The translations under genes were made by a program, and so were the position numbers. A stretch of DNA of 64,000 nucleotides from Bog-756 sp963704615 (GTDB lineage: Bacteria; Actinomycetota; Acidimicrobiia; Acidimicrobiales; RAAP-2): NCBI GenBank assembly GCA_963704615.1, contig OY969923.1:1426001-1490000 (forward strand). Direction: 5' to 3'. The notes under the pieces are model-generated. The model did no database searches. It worked only from the letters and a program-made list of their open reading frames with translations, and was not told the origin of the DNA. This document shows positions 45,384 through 55,316 of the stretch, piece after piece; within the stretch, counting starts at the first letter, position 1; the number at the start of each line of letters is the position of its first letter.

Positions 45384-46508
45384 TCAGGCTGCTGAAGGCC
45401 CCGCTCCCAGGAACAGGCTCCCCGACCGGTAGTCGAGGACAACCGAGCCGTAGCTGCTGAGGGCATCGGAACCCACCAGGCCGTCGGAATCGGATGCTGA
45501 GGAGGCCGCGACGGCAGTAGCCATCTGCTGGGGTGGCAGTGCGACCGAACCGATCGCCCACGGACCGCTGCGGACAGCCGGGGCGGTGTCGATACAACCG
45601 AAAGAGGTGACGTCCTGGGACTGCCCAGTCTTCGTGAGGCCCAGGTTCGCAGCGAGCAACGCGGTCAGAGCTGAAGATTCGGCACCCGTGGCAACAGCGA
45701 AGGGGAAGGGCCCCTGGGCACCGAACATCACAGGAGTGAGTACCGAAGTGCCGGAAGCTGAGGTGGTGACGTCAAGAGGGACAGCGGCTCGTGCCCCGAC
45801 GCCCACAAGACCGGGAGCGACCGGCACAGAAGTCGGACCATCGATGGTCGTACCCTCGACGGATGTCGGACCTTCTGGGCCGGCGACGGTGAGCAGCTGG
45901 GTCCGGTAGTCGATGCGCAGGGCGCCGAAGCGACTGAGCACATCCGAGCCCAGCAGGCCCACCGGTTGACCTGAGAGTCCGAAGCCAGGCATCCGGACGA
46001 CGGCCGCCGACTGCGCAGCGAGCTCCACTGGGCCCATCGACCACCGGTTTACGACAACATGCAGCACCACAGTTGCGCATCCGGGCTGGTGAAGGAGCTC
46101 GACTGGCGCATTCTGCGGGAAGCGCACGTCGTCCAAGAAATGAGTGTCGAACAAGGTCGAGGTCGCGCCGGTGTCGAGCACGAAGGGAAACGGTCCTCGC
46201 CCGTCGACACACATCGGCACCAGTACCCGGACCCCGGCACCCGATCGTTCGATCCGCAAGGGGACAGAGGCCGGCCTCGTCGGGATACGAGCAAGCCCCG
46301 AACAGGACACTCCTGGAGGATTCAGCGACGGAGACACCGGCCCGCCCGCCTGGGACGCTGTTCGACCGCAACCGAGCAGAAACGCGGAGAAGACCACCAG
46401 CACGACGGAAACCGTCAATATCGGAGGGGCGAAGGCGCGCTGCCTTTGGCACGCGCCCCCAGCTGGTGGCGCGAGCAGTCGTCCGTTTCTCCGTCTCCCC
46501 GAGCCCAT
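45384..46508 (-). CDS. two-lobed aspartyl-protease-like lipoprotein
   Basis: Predicted 374-residue lipoprotein: L-L-G-C lipobox with Cys 47. Two homologous retropepsin-like lobes follow. Lobe 1 has F-V-L-D-T-G-A-T-S-T-L-F (catalytic D-T-G) and G-L-L-G-S-D-V-L-S-R-F. Lobe 2 has F-A-V-A-T-G-A-E-S-S-A-L, where Ala replaces the catalytic Asp, and G-L-V-G-S-D-A-L-S-S-Y. Activity would need dimerisation through lobe 1, or the protein is a binding protein. ATG 46508 follows GGAG five bases upstream. Confidence 0.75.
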   Translation of the reverse strand: MGSGRRRNGRLLAPPAGGACQRQRAFAPPILTVSVVLVVFSAFLLGCGRTASQAGGPVSPSLNPPGVSCSGLARIPTRPASVPLRIERSGAGVRVLVPMCVDGRGPFPFVLDTGATSTLFDTHFLDDVRFPQNAPVELLHQPGCATVVLHVVVNRWSMGPVELAAQSAAVVRMPGFGLSGQPVGLLGSDVLSRFGALRIDYRTQLLTVAGPEGPTSVEGTTIDGPTSVPVAPGLVGVGARAAVPLDVTTSASGTSVLTPVMFGAQGPFPFAVATGAESSALTALLAANLGLTKTGQSQDVTSFGCIDTAPAVRSGPWAIGSVALPPQQMATAVAASSASDSDGLVGSDALSSYGSVVLDYRSGSLFLGAGPSAA

Positions 46509-46767
46509 CACCGCTCCGTCCCCGCCACCAACCACAGCATTATGCCTCTCCCCGGGTGAACGCGTGCGCCTCCGTCTGGGACGACACTTCGCAGCCGGAA
46601 TATCGCGGCGGGCCCGAGCAAGGCAAGGGGGAAGTCTGGGATGATGGCGGCACCATGGGACGACCGGTCACCTGGAGGCCTGAGGCCAGAGAGAGCGGAC
46701 AGGTACGGCCGGTCCCCAATGGCTCGGGCGAGCGGCACTCGGTGCCGAGAGATCGAGGTGATCGGCG

Positions 46768-48453
46768 ATGAAGCCCGAAGGCGTGCGTTCTGTCCTCAGG
46801 GGACGCCGACGCTTGATCGGGCGCACGAAGCCGTCGGCGGTGCGGACGTTGCTCCGCCTTATCGGTCCGGCAGCCGTGCTTTCCGCTGGCGTGGTCGCGG
46901 CGGCGATGACCATCGTCGTCTCACCCCCCGTCGCTGCGATGCTGCCGGTGGGAGTCCCTCCCGCAGCCCTCTACTCCTGGGGAATCAGCTTCGACGGTCA
47001 GCTGGGCAACGGGACGTACGCAGGGCCACAGACCTGCGCCAACGCGACCACGTGCAGTTCCTCGCCCGTCGAAGTTGCCTTACCGGTCGGGGCCGTTCCG
47101 ACGGCGGTCGCCGGAGGAGGGAACACCGGATACGCCATCGGTTCGGACGGACACCTCTATGCGTGGGGCGAGCGCGACCTTGGCAACGGCAAGACCAAAA
47201 GTCGCGCCGTACCGGTCAGGGTCTCACTCCCGGCCGGGGTGAGCCCGGAGGCGATCGCGAGCGGAGTCAACTCGGGCTACGCGCTTGGCTCCGACGACCG
47301 GCTCTACGGGTGGGGCTCCAACTGGGCCGGGCAGCTTGCCACGTCCCCCCCGAAGGACAGACCGACTCCCATCACCATCGCCCTTCCGGCCGGGGTGGTC
47401 CCGACGACAATTGCAGCCAGTAATGCAACCGTCTATGCCATTGGTTCGAACGGCAGGCTCTATGCATGGGGCTACGACCTCCAAGGTGAGGTCGGCAACG
47501 GCACCGCCGTGGAGGTGAGCGCGACCCCGACTCGGGTCCAACTTCCCTCCGGGGTCACACCGACGGCGATCGCTGCCGGCAATGAGAGCGGATACGCCAT
47601 CGGTTCGGACGGAAAGCTCTTTGCATGGGGGGACAACTACTGGGGCGAATTGGGAGACGGAACGGATACGGGCCCCGATACCTGCAGTGCTACCCCGTGC
47701 GCGAGGAGCGCTCTGCAGGTCTCGCTCCCGGCCGGGGTGACCCCGACGTCCATCGCGGCCAGTGACGGGACCGGATACGCCATCGGTTCGAATGGAAAGC
47801 TCTACGCATGGGGCAACAACAGCGCCGGCCAGATCGGCGATGGGACCTCCAGTTCTAGCCCCACCTTGATTCCGACCCCCGTCTTACTCCCCTCCGGGGT
47901 CACTGCGACGGCGGTCGCCGGTGGGGGGGACACTGGATACGCCATCGGTTCTGACGGCAACCTCTACGCCTGGGGTTCGAACAGCGCCGGGCAGCTCGGC
48001 ATCGGTGCCACGACCGGACCCGATACTTGCGTCGTCGATGAGGCCCCTTATTCTTACGAATGCAGCCCCACGCCGGTGAAGGTCGTCCTCCCCCAACCGG
48101 TGACGGCAATCGCCGCTCCGTTCGACGGCGGGTACGTCATTGGCGCGCCCGGGGTTGTCGGCCCGCCCACCAGATTGCGCTTGACCACATCACTCCGCGG
48201 GCGCATTCCGGCCGGTCATCGGGTGGCCTTCACGGCAAGGGTTACCGCCAGCAGTGGGAGGCCGACGGGGACGGTGCGGTTCGTCGCTGACGGCAGGCCG
48301 CTGGGTGCACCGATCCCCCTGGTGCGGCGTCAGGCGAGGATCTTGGTGCACAGCCTTCCGATCGGCGATGACCGGATCAGCGCGATCTTCTCGAGCACGA
48401 ACGGTTTCTTTCCCAGCAGCGCCAACATCATCCAGAGAGTCTTCGCTCGCTGA
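46768..48453 (+). CDS. secreted RCC1-repeat protein with Ig-like C-terminus
   Basis: Predicted 561-residue exported protein. A basic N-terminus and hydrophobic segment (about 30-55) are followed by about seven RCC1-type repeats (L-Y-A-W-G-x-N-x-x-G-Q-L-G-x-G-T, G-Y-A-I-G-S-D-G), a propeller fold. The last 95 residues resemble a Big_3-type Ig-like domain (V-T-A-S-S-G-R-P-T-G-T-V-R-F). No enzymatic motif. ATG 46768. RCC1 repeats in bacteria are usually surface or partner-binding modules. Confidence 0.82.
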   Translation: MKPEGVRSVLRGRRRLIGRTKPSAVRTLLRLIGPAAVLSAGVVAAAMTIVVSPPVAAMLPVGVPPAALYSWGISFDGQLGNGTYAGPQTCANATTCSSSPVEVALPVGAVPTAVAGGGNTGYAIGSDGHLYAWGERDLGNGKTKSRAVPVRVSLPAGVSPEAIASGVNSGYALGSDDRLYGWGSNWAGQLATSPPKDRPTPITIALPAGVVPTTIAASNATVYAIGSNGRLYAWGYDLQGEVGNGTAVEVSATPTRVQLPSGVTPTAIAAGNESGYAIGSDGKLFAWGDNYWGELGDGTDTGPDTCSATPCARSALQVSLPAGVTPTSIAASDGTGYAIGSNGKLYAWGNNSAGQIGDGTSSSSPTLIPTPVLLPSGVTATAVAGGGDTGYAIGSDGNLYAWGSNSAGQLGIGATTGPDTCVVDEAPYSYECSPTPVKVVLPQPVTAIAAPFDGGYVIGAPGVVGPPTRLRLTTSLRGRIPAGHRVAFTARVTASSGRPTGTVRFVADGRPLGAPIPLVRRQARILVHSLPIGDDRISAIFSSTNGFFPSSANIIQRVFAR

Positions 48454-48907
48454 GCGGCGGCCGTTTCCAGTTCCCCGCCGGATTGCTGAACTGCCGCACT
48501 TGGCCGGCCGCAACATTTGCCGACGTTATTGCAAGGCTCGAAGGTCCTTGTCTGAGTGAGAACCTGAGGCACGATTGAGTCACGTTCCATCAGGGGCTGC
48601 ACGAGATCCCCAGGGTTCGGTGAACCGCAATTTCACACCGCAGACTGGTAGCTATCTGCCTTGTCGAAGACACAAGTGGGCGTTGAAAGAAACAATCTCG
48701 GGTGTCACCTAGCGCACTTTTATGGCGCGATCGACACGAGAGAGCGCTGAACGAAGTGGGGCGTTATTTCACTTCTCCCATGGAGGGGCGTCCCCTCCTT
48801 CCCAGCCTTTTGCCCCTTGCCCCGGCGGGCACCGCACGTCGGGTTGCTCCACCACAACATCGGCAGCCCCAAGCATCTCCTTCTCGGTGCGCATACACTC
48901 GTCGGGC
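48454..48907. other. 454-bp region without a gene
   Basis: No convincing reading frame; GC content is lower than in neighbouring genes. A short hairpin is at 48782-48798. gcatacact at about 48890 is the best -10-like candidate for the lipoprotein gene that follows. Confidence 0.5.
48782..48798 (+). terminator. short GC-rich hairpin
   Basis: ggagggg pairs with cccctcc over a cgt loop; a moderately T-rich stretch (ttcccagcctttt) follows, making this a fair intrinsic-terminator candidate. Confidence 0.4.
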
Positions 48908-49457
48908 GTGCGGTACCCAAGTGCGGCACTGGGGGTGGTGCTGATCGTGCTCGCCGGTTGCGGCAGCAGCGTTGGCCAAGCAACGCCAAAGACAACTCAT
49001 CAGCTTTCGATATGCACGAATGGGCAGTTTCTCACATCTCTGAAGACGAACCAAAGCGTCTATCCACTTGGTGAACCCATCACAATCGTTCTGACCGTGC
49101 ACAACACATCCGGAACTTGTAACAACAACACCGGCACAGGTGACGCCCACATTGTCACACACTGTTATGGAGCAAAATGCAAGCAACGGTTCTCAGACCG
49201 TCTGGGAGTCGGGCTACGACTCCAACAGTGATCCAGCCTGTGGAACCACCCGTCCGAGATCAATCATTCCAGGCCACTGGTCCAATACGGTTTCACTGAC
49301 CTGGCGGCAGGACCGGTGTGTGCATGATGAATACGCCTTGACACCGACCTCGGCCTCACCCTGTCCACGAACTCAGCTGCCACCTGGGAAGTACCAAATC
49401 GTGGGTGTAGACGGGCCGATTACACCGCATTCCGTTTACGTGCAGATCAGGGGTTAG
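48908..49457 (+). pseudogene. secreted lipoprotein (BsuPI-like beta-sandwich), frameshifted
   Basis: The first part starts at GTG 48908 with a signal peptide ending in L-A-G-C-G (lipobox), then S-V-Y-P-L-G-E-P-I-T-I-V-L-T-V-H-N-T-S-G, as in BsuPI-type proteinase-inhibitor-like domains. After N-N-N-T-G-T the frame is lost and continues in the next frame as V-T-P-T-L-S-H-T-V-M-E-Q, ending G-P-I-T-P-H-S-V-Y-V-Q-I-R-G. Deleting one G near 49139-49141 restores one protein of about 182 residues. Either a true disruption or a sequencing error. Confidence 0.65.
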
Positions 49458-49546
49458 GGCTCACTGAGGCTGCGTCCCAACAACTGGGACTTCACCCTGC
49501 GAGTAGTCCACAACACCGTTCGAGGCGTAGCGGCCCTTTGCCCTAC

Positions 49547-50095
49547 CTACGCTCGCCGACCCAAAAAGTAAAGGAACTCGGTCTGCAGGTCCGCTCCCAC
49601 CGGTGGTTCCAACTTGGGCCCAAAGACGTTGGGCAGGCGGATCATGGAGTCCATCGGCTTGAGAGCCTCATAGGCCCGGCGCACGGAGTCCTCGTCGAGG
49701 CGCTCGTCCGCACCGATCGTTCGCGCCAGGTCCCAGGTGTGGACGAGCACGTCCATCGTCACGAATTGGCCGATGATCTGACCCGCAGGCATCTTGCCCG
49801 TCGGCCCGTCCATCTCCTTGGCCGCCTCCTCCGGATCTCCGGCAATCTCGCCGATCGTACGAGAGGCGTTCTCCCAGGCCTGCTTCGGGTCCTCGTCAGC
49901 CCCCAGGGGTTCCGACTCGCCACCCCTGACACTGGTGATCACGCCGCGATGATTCCCGACCACGTGCGCCAGCACATCACGTGCTGTCCACTGCTCGCAG
50001 GGAGATTGAGCCCCCCACTGGTCAGGCGCCACCGCTTTCACCGCGGCGCCGAAGCCGCTCGACACCACCCGGTAACTATCTTGGACGTCGGTCAT
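49547..50095 (-). CDS. TIGR03086-type DinB/maleylpyruvate-isomerase-like protein
   Basis: Predicted 182-residue four-helix protein. C-E-Q-W-T-A-R-D-V-L-A-H-V-V-G-N-H and M-D-V-L-V-H-T-W-D-L-A-R-T-I-G match the TIGR03086/MDMPI metal-binding family, with the His residues as likely metal ligands. Members use mycothiol or similar thiols as a cofactor in some cases; the substrate here is unknown. ATG 50095. Confidence 0.82.
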   Translation of the reverse strand: MTDVQDSYRVVSSGFGAAVKAVAPDQWGAQSPCEQWTARDVLAHVVGNHRGVITSVRGGESEPLGADEDPKQAWENASRTIGEIAGDPEEAAKEMDGPTGKMPAGQIIGQFVTMDVLVHTWDLARTIGADERLDEDSVRRAYEALKPMDSMIRLPNVFGPKLEPPVGADLQTEFLYFLGRRA

Positions 50096-50529
50096 CCAAC
50101 GAGCGTATATCGCCTCTTGACCGCCGCTGAAGATGCCGAGTCCGAGCGGGGTGGAGGGTAGCCCCGAGCGATGGCTCGGTCTCGCACTTTCTCGTGACCA
50201 GGAGAACGCTAGGAGCACTCACTGAGGCATCACCCCCCCACGGTGGTCTGGCCTCATTGAACACAGCGAATCGGAGTCTGGAGTTGGTGGTCCAGCAATC
50301 GGCAATGCTCGGTGTCCGGTATGCCGATCGGTCATCGGCGACGGCCCTGCCCGTCCGCCGGGGGCCTGGAGACCGATCGGCTCCCCAGACACGTACGACG
50401 GTGGGTCGCTTGAACCGGCGGGAAGATCAGGGGATCGATTTCGAGACGAATGGCTGAGCGCTGCAGGTGGTCGGTCTCGGGATCGAGCACGAATCAACCT
50501 CCGTCCTCCCAGACGAGATGCGCCGATCG
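50096..50529. other. 434-bp region without a gene
   Basis: No frame with gene-like bias stands out. It should contain the promoter of the DinB-like gene and the 3' end of the minus-strand operon that stops at 50530. No clear terminator was found. Confidence 0.45.
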
Positions 50530-51183
50530 TTACCCGAAGAACTCGTCCTCGAGCGCCGCGCACAGGGCGTGGTAGACGGCCAGGTGAAGTTCTTGGACGC
50601 TGGCCGCGTCTCGGGCGGGGACCTTCACCCACACGTCGGCCAGGTCTCCGAGAGGCGTTCCGGGGTCACCCGTGAGAGCGAGCACCCCTACACCCGCCGC
50701 CCTTGCCGCGATGGCGCCGAGAACCATGTTTCGAGATCGCCCCGACGTTGACAACGCCCAAAATGTGTCGCCCGGGCGGCCATAGCCGTTCACCTGCTGC
50801 GCGATCGCCATATCGGCGGCGGTGTCGTTGGCCACCGCCGTGAGAAGGCCAGTCTGGCTCGTGAGGCTGACTGCCCTTAAGGCCAGCTCGAGCCGATCGG
50901 CCAGATAAGCGGCATCCTCTGCGAAGTCGGGGGGTGCGGCCGCGGCCAGTGCACGGCGGGTGCCGGCCGGTACGGAGCGGCGCCGCTCCATTCCCTTCAT
51001 CAACTCTCCGACGATGTGGTCGGCGTCGGCAGCACTCCCTCCATTTCCTCCGACATAGACGGTCCCTCCTCCCGCGAATGTCCGGACGAGGAGCCTGAAG
51101 GCGGCGTCGAGCTGTACCGTGACCGGCTTGAGCTCCGGGTGACGCTCTAAGAGACCGGTGAGGCGCGTCGGCAACGAGCTCAT
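50530..51183 (-). CDS. SIS-domain phosphosugar isomerase (GmhA-like)
   Basis: Predicted 217-residue sugar isomerase-fold protein: G-G-G-T-V-Y-V-G-G-N-G-G-S-A-A-D-A-D-H-I matches phosphoheptose isomerase GmhA and similar proteins (N-G-G-S-A-A-D-A-x-H), and L-S-T-S-G-R-S-R-N the phosphate-binding loop. It may isomerise sedoheptulose-7-phosphate or a related sugar phosphate. ATG 51183 overlaps the alpha-mannosidase stop by ATGA, so it is translationally coupled. Confidence 0.85.
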   Translation of the reverse strand: MSSLPTRLTGLLERHPELKPVTVQLDAAFRLLVRTFAGGGTVYVGGNGGSAADADHIVGELMKGMERRRSVPAGTRRALAAAAPPDFAEDAAYLADRLELALRAVSLTSQTGLLTAVANDTAADMAIAQQVNGYGRPGDTFWALSTSGRSRNMVLGAIAARAAGVGVLALTGDPGTPLGDLADVWVKVPARDAASVQELHLAVYHALCAALEDEFFG

Positions 51184-53750
51184 GGAGTGCGGGCGGGCGT
51201 GGCCGGCGACGGTGCTGGCGCGTGGACACCCAGCTCCAGCTCGGGGATATCCAGGTCTCGCACCGGTATTCCCGGATCGTCGGCGACAAAGAGGGTACGC
51301 ACCTGATGGGGGCCGAGGTCGCCCACCCACGACCGGCTGGCGGCGGGAACAGTGACCCGCGCCCGGCTCCGTTTCCCAGAAACCTCCCACACCCGGAGGA
51401 CGGTACCCGATCCCATCTCGGCTCGTTTGACGACCGGCACCACCACGCTGTCGCCTTCCACCTCGATTGCGCTGGCCTCGGAGCCGAGGCGCCCCCTGTG
51501 CCAGGTGTCGATGACCGCGGGCAGGTTGACCCGGTGTTCTTCGGCCATGCGGGTGACCTGGGCGTCCGCCCACGTGCCCAGGTGGGGCGTGAGGCGGAAT
51601 CGCAGTCGATGGAGCCCCTGGTCGGTTACCGGATAGGCGTCGGGATCGTCCTTTCCCCAACCCCACCCGTGGTCCGAAACCCTTGGGCTCCGCAGTGCAG
51701 TGAGGCGCAACCGGGCGCCGAGAGCGTCGTACCCCCCGGCCGCGTCGGAGGTGCAGGCCAGGCCCCGCCATCCGTCGGAGATGTCGATCCAGTGCACCAT
51801 GGCCTCTTCATGACCGGAGCAGGGTCGCTCGACGAAACCGTACGGAGCACCTGCCGCACTGGTGGGTTCGGAGAACGTCGTCGGGACCACGATCTTCATG
51901 ATCCGGGCCGACTCGTGCCACTCGACGATGATGCGCAGCTCCACAAACGGGCGACCCTGGTACAGGGACACCTCCTGGATCACCGTGGAGTGATCGAGTG
52001 ACCACGTACTCCTGACGGTGGATCGCACCGGACCATCCTCCACCACGGCGATGCCGACAAGGTTGCCGGAGCGCTCGTCCCCCTCGTAGCGGGCAGTCCC
52101 GTGGGACCACGTGTCACTTGTATCCTCGATGACGACAGGACACACCCCACCGTCTGCGATCAGTTCCCAGTCCTCTGCTTCCTCATCCTCGCCCGCTACG
52201 ACGAGACTGGCCAGGGCACCGGAAAGGGGGTCGACGACCACTCGAAGGAGACCGTTGGTCAAGGTGGTGCCGCCGAGAGGCTCGGCGGCTGCTGCCGCTG
52301 GCGGACCGTCCCCCGCAGGCGCCCCGGGTTCGGGGTCGACCGTATGGAGCCAGAACCGGCGGTAGCCGAACGGTGGCACCGCCAGCTGCATGATGCTGCG
52401 GGTCGGATGGTAGGTCACCTCACCCGAAGGGATCTGTTGTACCGCCTGCCGCTCGTCCGACGCCGAGGTGGCCACGGACACCGGATGGGGGATGGATACG
52501 GTGCCCGTCACTGGCCATGACAGAGGGTTGAAGACGATCAAGGGCACCGGCGTCCCCGACATGGAGGTCTCCAGGCCTTCGGCGCTCTCGGCACCAGCAA
52601 CCCAGGTGTCGACGGACTCGACGATGCTGTGGGCGGCCAACGTGGCCACGCGGTCGGCCCGCGATTCGGCGGCGGTCAACAGCCGTTCGACGGCGGTGGT
52701 GGCGAGGTCGGTGGTTGTCCCGCCCAGGGCATCGTGGAACTGGGCGAACAGTACGCCGCGCCACGCCTCGGCCAGCTCCTCTTGTACGTCGAGGGTTCGA
52801 CTGGTCAATGCACGGCACAGCTCCGCCATCTTCTCGGCAACGACCAGGGCATCCTCGGCCCGGGCGTTTCCCAGCTTGAGCGAGGCCCGAGCCGAATAGC
52901 ATCCCACCGCGTGCCACTGAAGCTCGCCGGAGACTGACGGGAGGTCCGAATCCCCGCGCGTCATTTCCGCGCGTAGGGCCTCAAAGTAGGCAACGGGGCC
53001 GCTGAATGCAACAGACCCGCTGCTCGTAATCGACAGATCGCGGATCGTCCTCACGGCCAGACGGGTCGGCCCTCCGCCGTGGTTGCCCACTCCGAAGAAC
53101 GCCATCAATGGATAGCCGAGCTCATGACTTCGCTCGAGCAGCTCGGCGCTCCGCTTACGGATCACCTCGGCCTCGTGACTCCCTTCGGTCGAATATTCGT
53201 ACGGGATGCGATAGGCGGGCAAGGTCGTTCCGTCCACGCCCTCCCACAAGAAGGCAGGGCTGTCGATGTGCTTCTCATGCTCCCCGGGCCGCATCATCAC
53301 GTACGCCCCGATGCCGCTGGCCGCCATGAGCTGGGGCAGTGTGCCGGCATGACCGAAGGAATCGATGTTGTAGCCGACGGTGGCAGTCGTCCCGAGGTGC
53401 TCCGCCAGGTACCGCTGGCCATAGAGAAACTGCCGACATACCGACTCGCCACTGGGCAGGTTGCAGTCGGGTTCTACCCACTGACCGCCCGTCACGATCC
53501 AACGCTTTTTGGCCACGAGCTCCCTGATGCGTCCGAACAGTTCAGGCGACGTTTGCTCCACCCACTGGTAGTAGCTGGCTGAGCTGGCGGTGAAGACGAG
53601 GGTGGGCTCCTCGTCGAGTCGGTTCACAGCCGATCGGAAGGTTTGGAGGACCTCGTGCATCCCCTCTTTCCAGTCCCATATCCACATGGGGTCGATGTGG
53701 GCGTTTCCAACCATGTGCACTTGAGCTGGTGGGTGGTGGTCGCTCTTCAT
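51180..53750 (-). CDS. GH38 alpha-mannosidase
   Basis: Predicted 856-residue glycoside hydrolase family 38 enzyme, cytosolic (no signal peptide). N-terminal A-H-I-D-P-M-W-I-W supplies the first zinc ligands; Y-N-I-D-S-F-G-H-A-G-T-L-P-Q-L holds the catalytic nucleophile Asp. Middle helical and C-terminal beta domains follow as in class II mannosidases. ATG 53750 is preferred: GAGGAG lies about nine bases upstream; ATG 53783 is in frame. Coupled by ATGA to the SIS isomerase. Likely use: breakdown of mannose-containing glycans or glycolipids. Confidence 0.88.
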   Translation of the reverse strand: MKSDHHPPAQVHMVGNAHIDPMWIWDWKEGMHEVLQTFRSAVNRLDEEPTLVFTASSASYYQWVEQTSPELFGRIRELVAKKRWIVTGGQWVEPDCNLPSGESVCRQFLYGQRYLAEHLGTTATVGYNIDSFGHAGTLPQLMAASGIGAYVMMRPGEHEKHIDSPAFLWEGVDGTTLPAYRIPYEYSTEGSHEAEVIRKRSAELLERSHELGYPLMAFFGVGNHGGGPTRLAVRTIRDLSITSSGSVAFSGPVAYFEALRAEMTRGDSDLPSVSGELQWHAVGCYSARASLKLGNARAEDALVVAEKMAELCRALTSRTLDVQEELAEAWRGVLFAQFHDALGGTTTDLATTAVERLLTAAESRADRVATLAAHSIVESVDTWVAGAESAEGLETSMSGTPVPLIVFNPLSWPVTGTVSIPHPVSVATSASDERQAVQQIPSGEVTYHPTRSIMQLAVPPFGYRRFWLHTVDPEPGAPAGDGPPAAAAAEPLGGTTLTNGLLRVVVDPLSGALASLVVAGEDEEAEDWELIADGGVCPVVIEDTSDTWSHGTARYEGDERSGNLVGIAVVEDGPVRSTVRSTWSLDHSTVIQEVSLYQGRPFVELRIIVEWHESARIMKIVVPTTFSEPTSAAGAPYGFVERPCSGHEEAMVHWIDISDGWRGLACTSDAAGGYDALGARLRLTALRSPRVSDHGWGWGKDDPDAYPVTDQGLHRLRFRLTPHLGTWADAQVTRMAEEHRVNLPAVIDTWHRGRLGSEASAIEVEGDSVVVPVVKRAEMGSGTVLRVWEVSGKRSRARVTVPAASRSWVGDLGPHQVRTLFVADDPGIPVRDLDIPELELGVHAPAPSPATPARTP

Positions 53751-54088
53751 CTCACGGCTCTCCTCGTCGGTTATCAGTCCCATCATGCTTGCCCGCCACG
53801 GGCTGAGAGGCTGACCCGTTCGACCAACTGAGTCCGTACCTCGATCTCGTTCGGTATGAGTATGCCTCTCCTCCGAGAGGCAGGCCGTGAACCTCAGGAG
53901 GCCGTCAGTTCTCATTCCGACGGGTGCTCCCAGAGTCTCGATTTGAGTGCGATACCCAGAGACGCATCCCATTCGTTGGGCGGGCGCTTTCATCCGTCCC
54001 ACGTACTGTTAGGCATGTACTGTGAGTCGAGAGTTTGGAAATATTTTAGGACCGGGCGAACGGGTTTTGCTCAGGGGGAGGCGACGAC
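53751..54088. other. 338-bp divergent intergenic region
   Basis: It separates the mannosidase operon (minus) from the secreted-protein gene (plus). An AT-rich patch (tttggaaatatttta, about 54032-54046) is the most promoter-like sequence for the plus gene; nothing else is clear. Confidence 0.45.
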
Positions 54089-54634
54089 GTGCGGAGTCGA
54101 TTGCTGATCGCAGGCCTGGCAATCGTGGGGATGGCCATCGTGGTCGCAAGCCCTGCGCCGGCGACCGCGCTAGGTCTCAAGGGTCAGGGTCATTACAACT
54201 GCGCGAGCGCATCGGGCTCGATGCAGTTCTCTCCGCCACTCACCACCGACTCGAATGGAAAGGCGACAGCGAGGGTAGCTATTGACGCAACAGGTTGTTC
54301 GGGGGGAAATCCGACGCCTGCGACGGTAACCATGTCGGGTAAGTCAACGTTCGAATTCGCTCACGACTTCTGCATCATCGGTGAGACCATGAGTAAATTG
54401 ACGACGTTGAGCCTGACATACGGTTCCGAGGTAAGCAGCAGCAAGCTCGTCCGCTCTTCGATCGTTATTCTGGACGACGGGCAGGCAGGCATCGGTGGGA
54501 ATGTGAGAGGGTCGTATCCCGTGAGCAATCAGCAAGCCAGTGCCAGCTTCGCCTATTCGGTGGTCGGAAACTGTTCAAGCGGCGTCACTGGCCTCTCGCT
54601 GAGCCAAAGTACCGCGGCCCTCGTCGACTTCTAA
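54089..54634 (+). CDS. small secreted protein, paralogue of 41351 gene
   Basis: Predicted 181-residue exported protein: signal peptide (R-S-R-L-L-I-A-G-L-A-I-V-G-M-A-I-V-V-A-S) ending near A-T-A, then a Ser/Thr-rich beta protein with paired Cys (H-Y-N-C-A-S; T-G-C-S-G-G; F-C-I-I-G; G-N-C-S-S-G). G-S-M-Q-F-S-P-P-L lines up with the S-P-A-I stretch of the 41351 protein. GTG 54089 follows GGGGGAGG by seven bases. The stop codon lies inside a 20-bp tandem repeat. Confidence 0.75.
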   Translation: MRSRLLIAGLAIVGMAIVVASPAPATALGLKGQGHYNCASASGSMQFSPPLTTDSNGKATARVAIDATGCSGGNPTPATVTMSGKSTFEFAHDFCIIGETMSKLTTLSLTYGSEVSSSKLVRSSIVILDDGQAGIGGNVRGSYPVSNQQASASFAYSVVGNCSSGVTGLSLSQSTAALVDF

Positions 54635-54670
54635 CGCCTGACTCGTCGTTCTAACGACTAACTCGTGGTT
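54631..54670. repeat. 20-bp tandem repeat spanning a stop codon
   Basis: Units 54631-54650 and 54651-54670 agree at 17 of 20 bases (ctaacg...actcgt.gtt). The TAA of the secreted-protein gene is in the first unit. Confidence 0.8.
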
Positions 54671-54853
54671 CCACGTGTATGTCCGAGGCGAGGGTCTCGG
54701 AGCGTGACGATACCTCGCAACTCCTCGACGGAAGATCACCGGTGGCGCATACGTGCCGATAGCGATCGGATGCCAAGGGTGCCCCACACCTCCCGGGGGT
54801 ACCTCAATGGCGGGTGGGTTTGCTCGGTTAGGGGCACAGAATCTCAGGTTGAC

Positions 54854-55247
<394 letters not shown>

Positions 55248-55316
55248 CCCACCATCGTCCCACAGGTAACCCCACCCGGCTCACGGACTGTCCCATCCGG
55301 GTCCTAACCTGGCGCC

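Noticed and set aside
50219..50632. 137-residue minus-strand frame upstream of the DinB-like gene
   Set aside because: Arg/Pro/Ser-rich composition, overlaps the SIS gene end, no family or ribosome-binding site.
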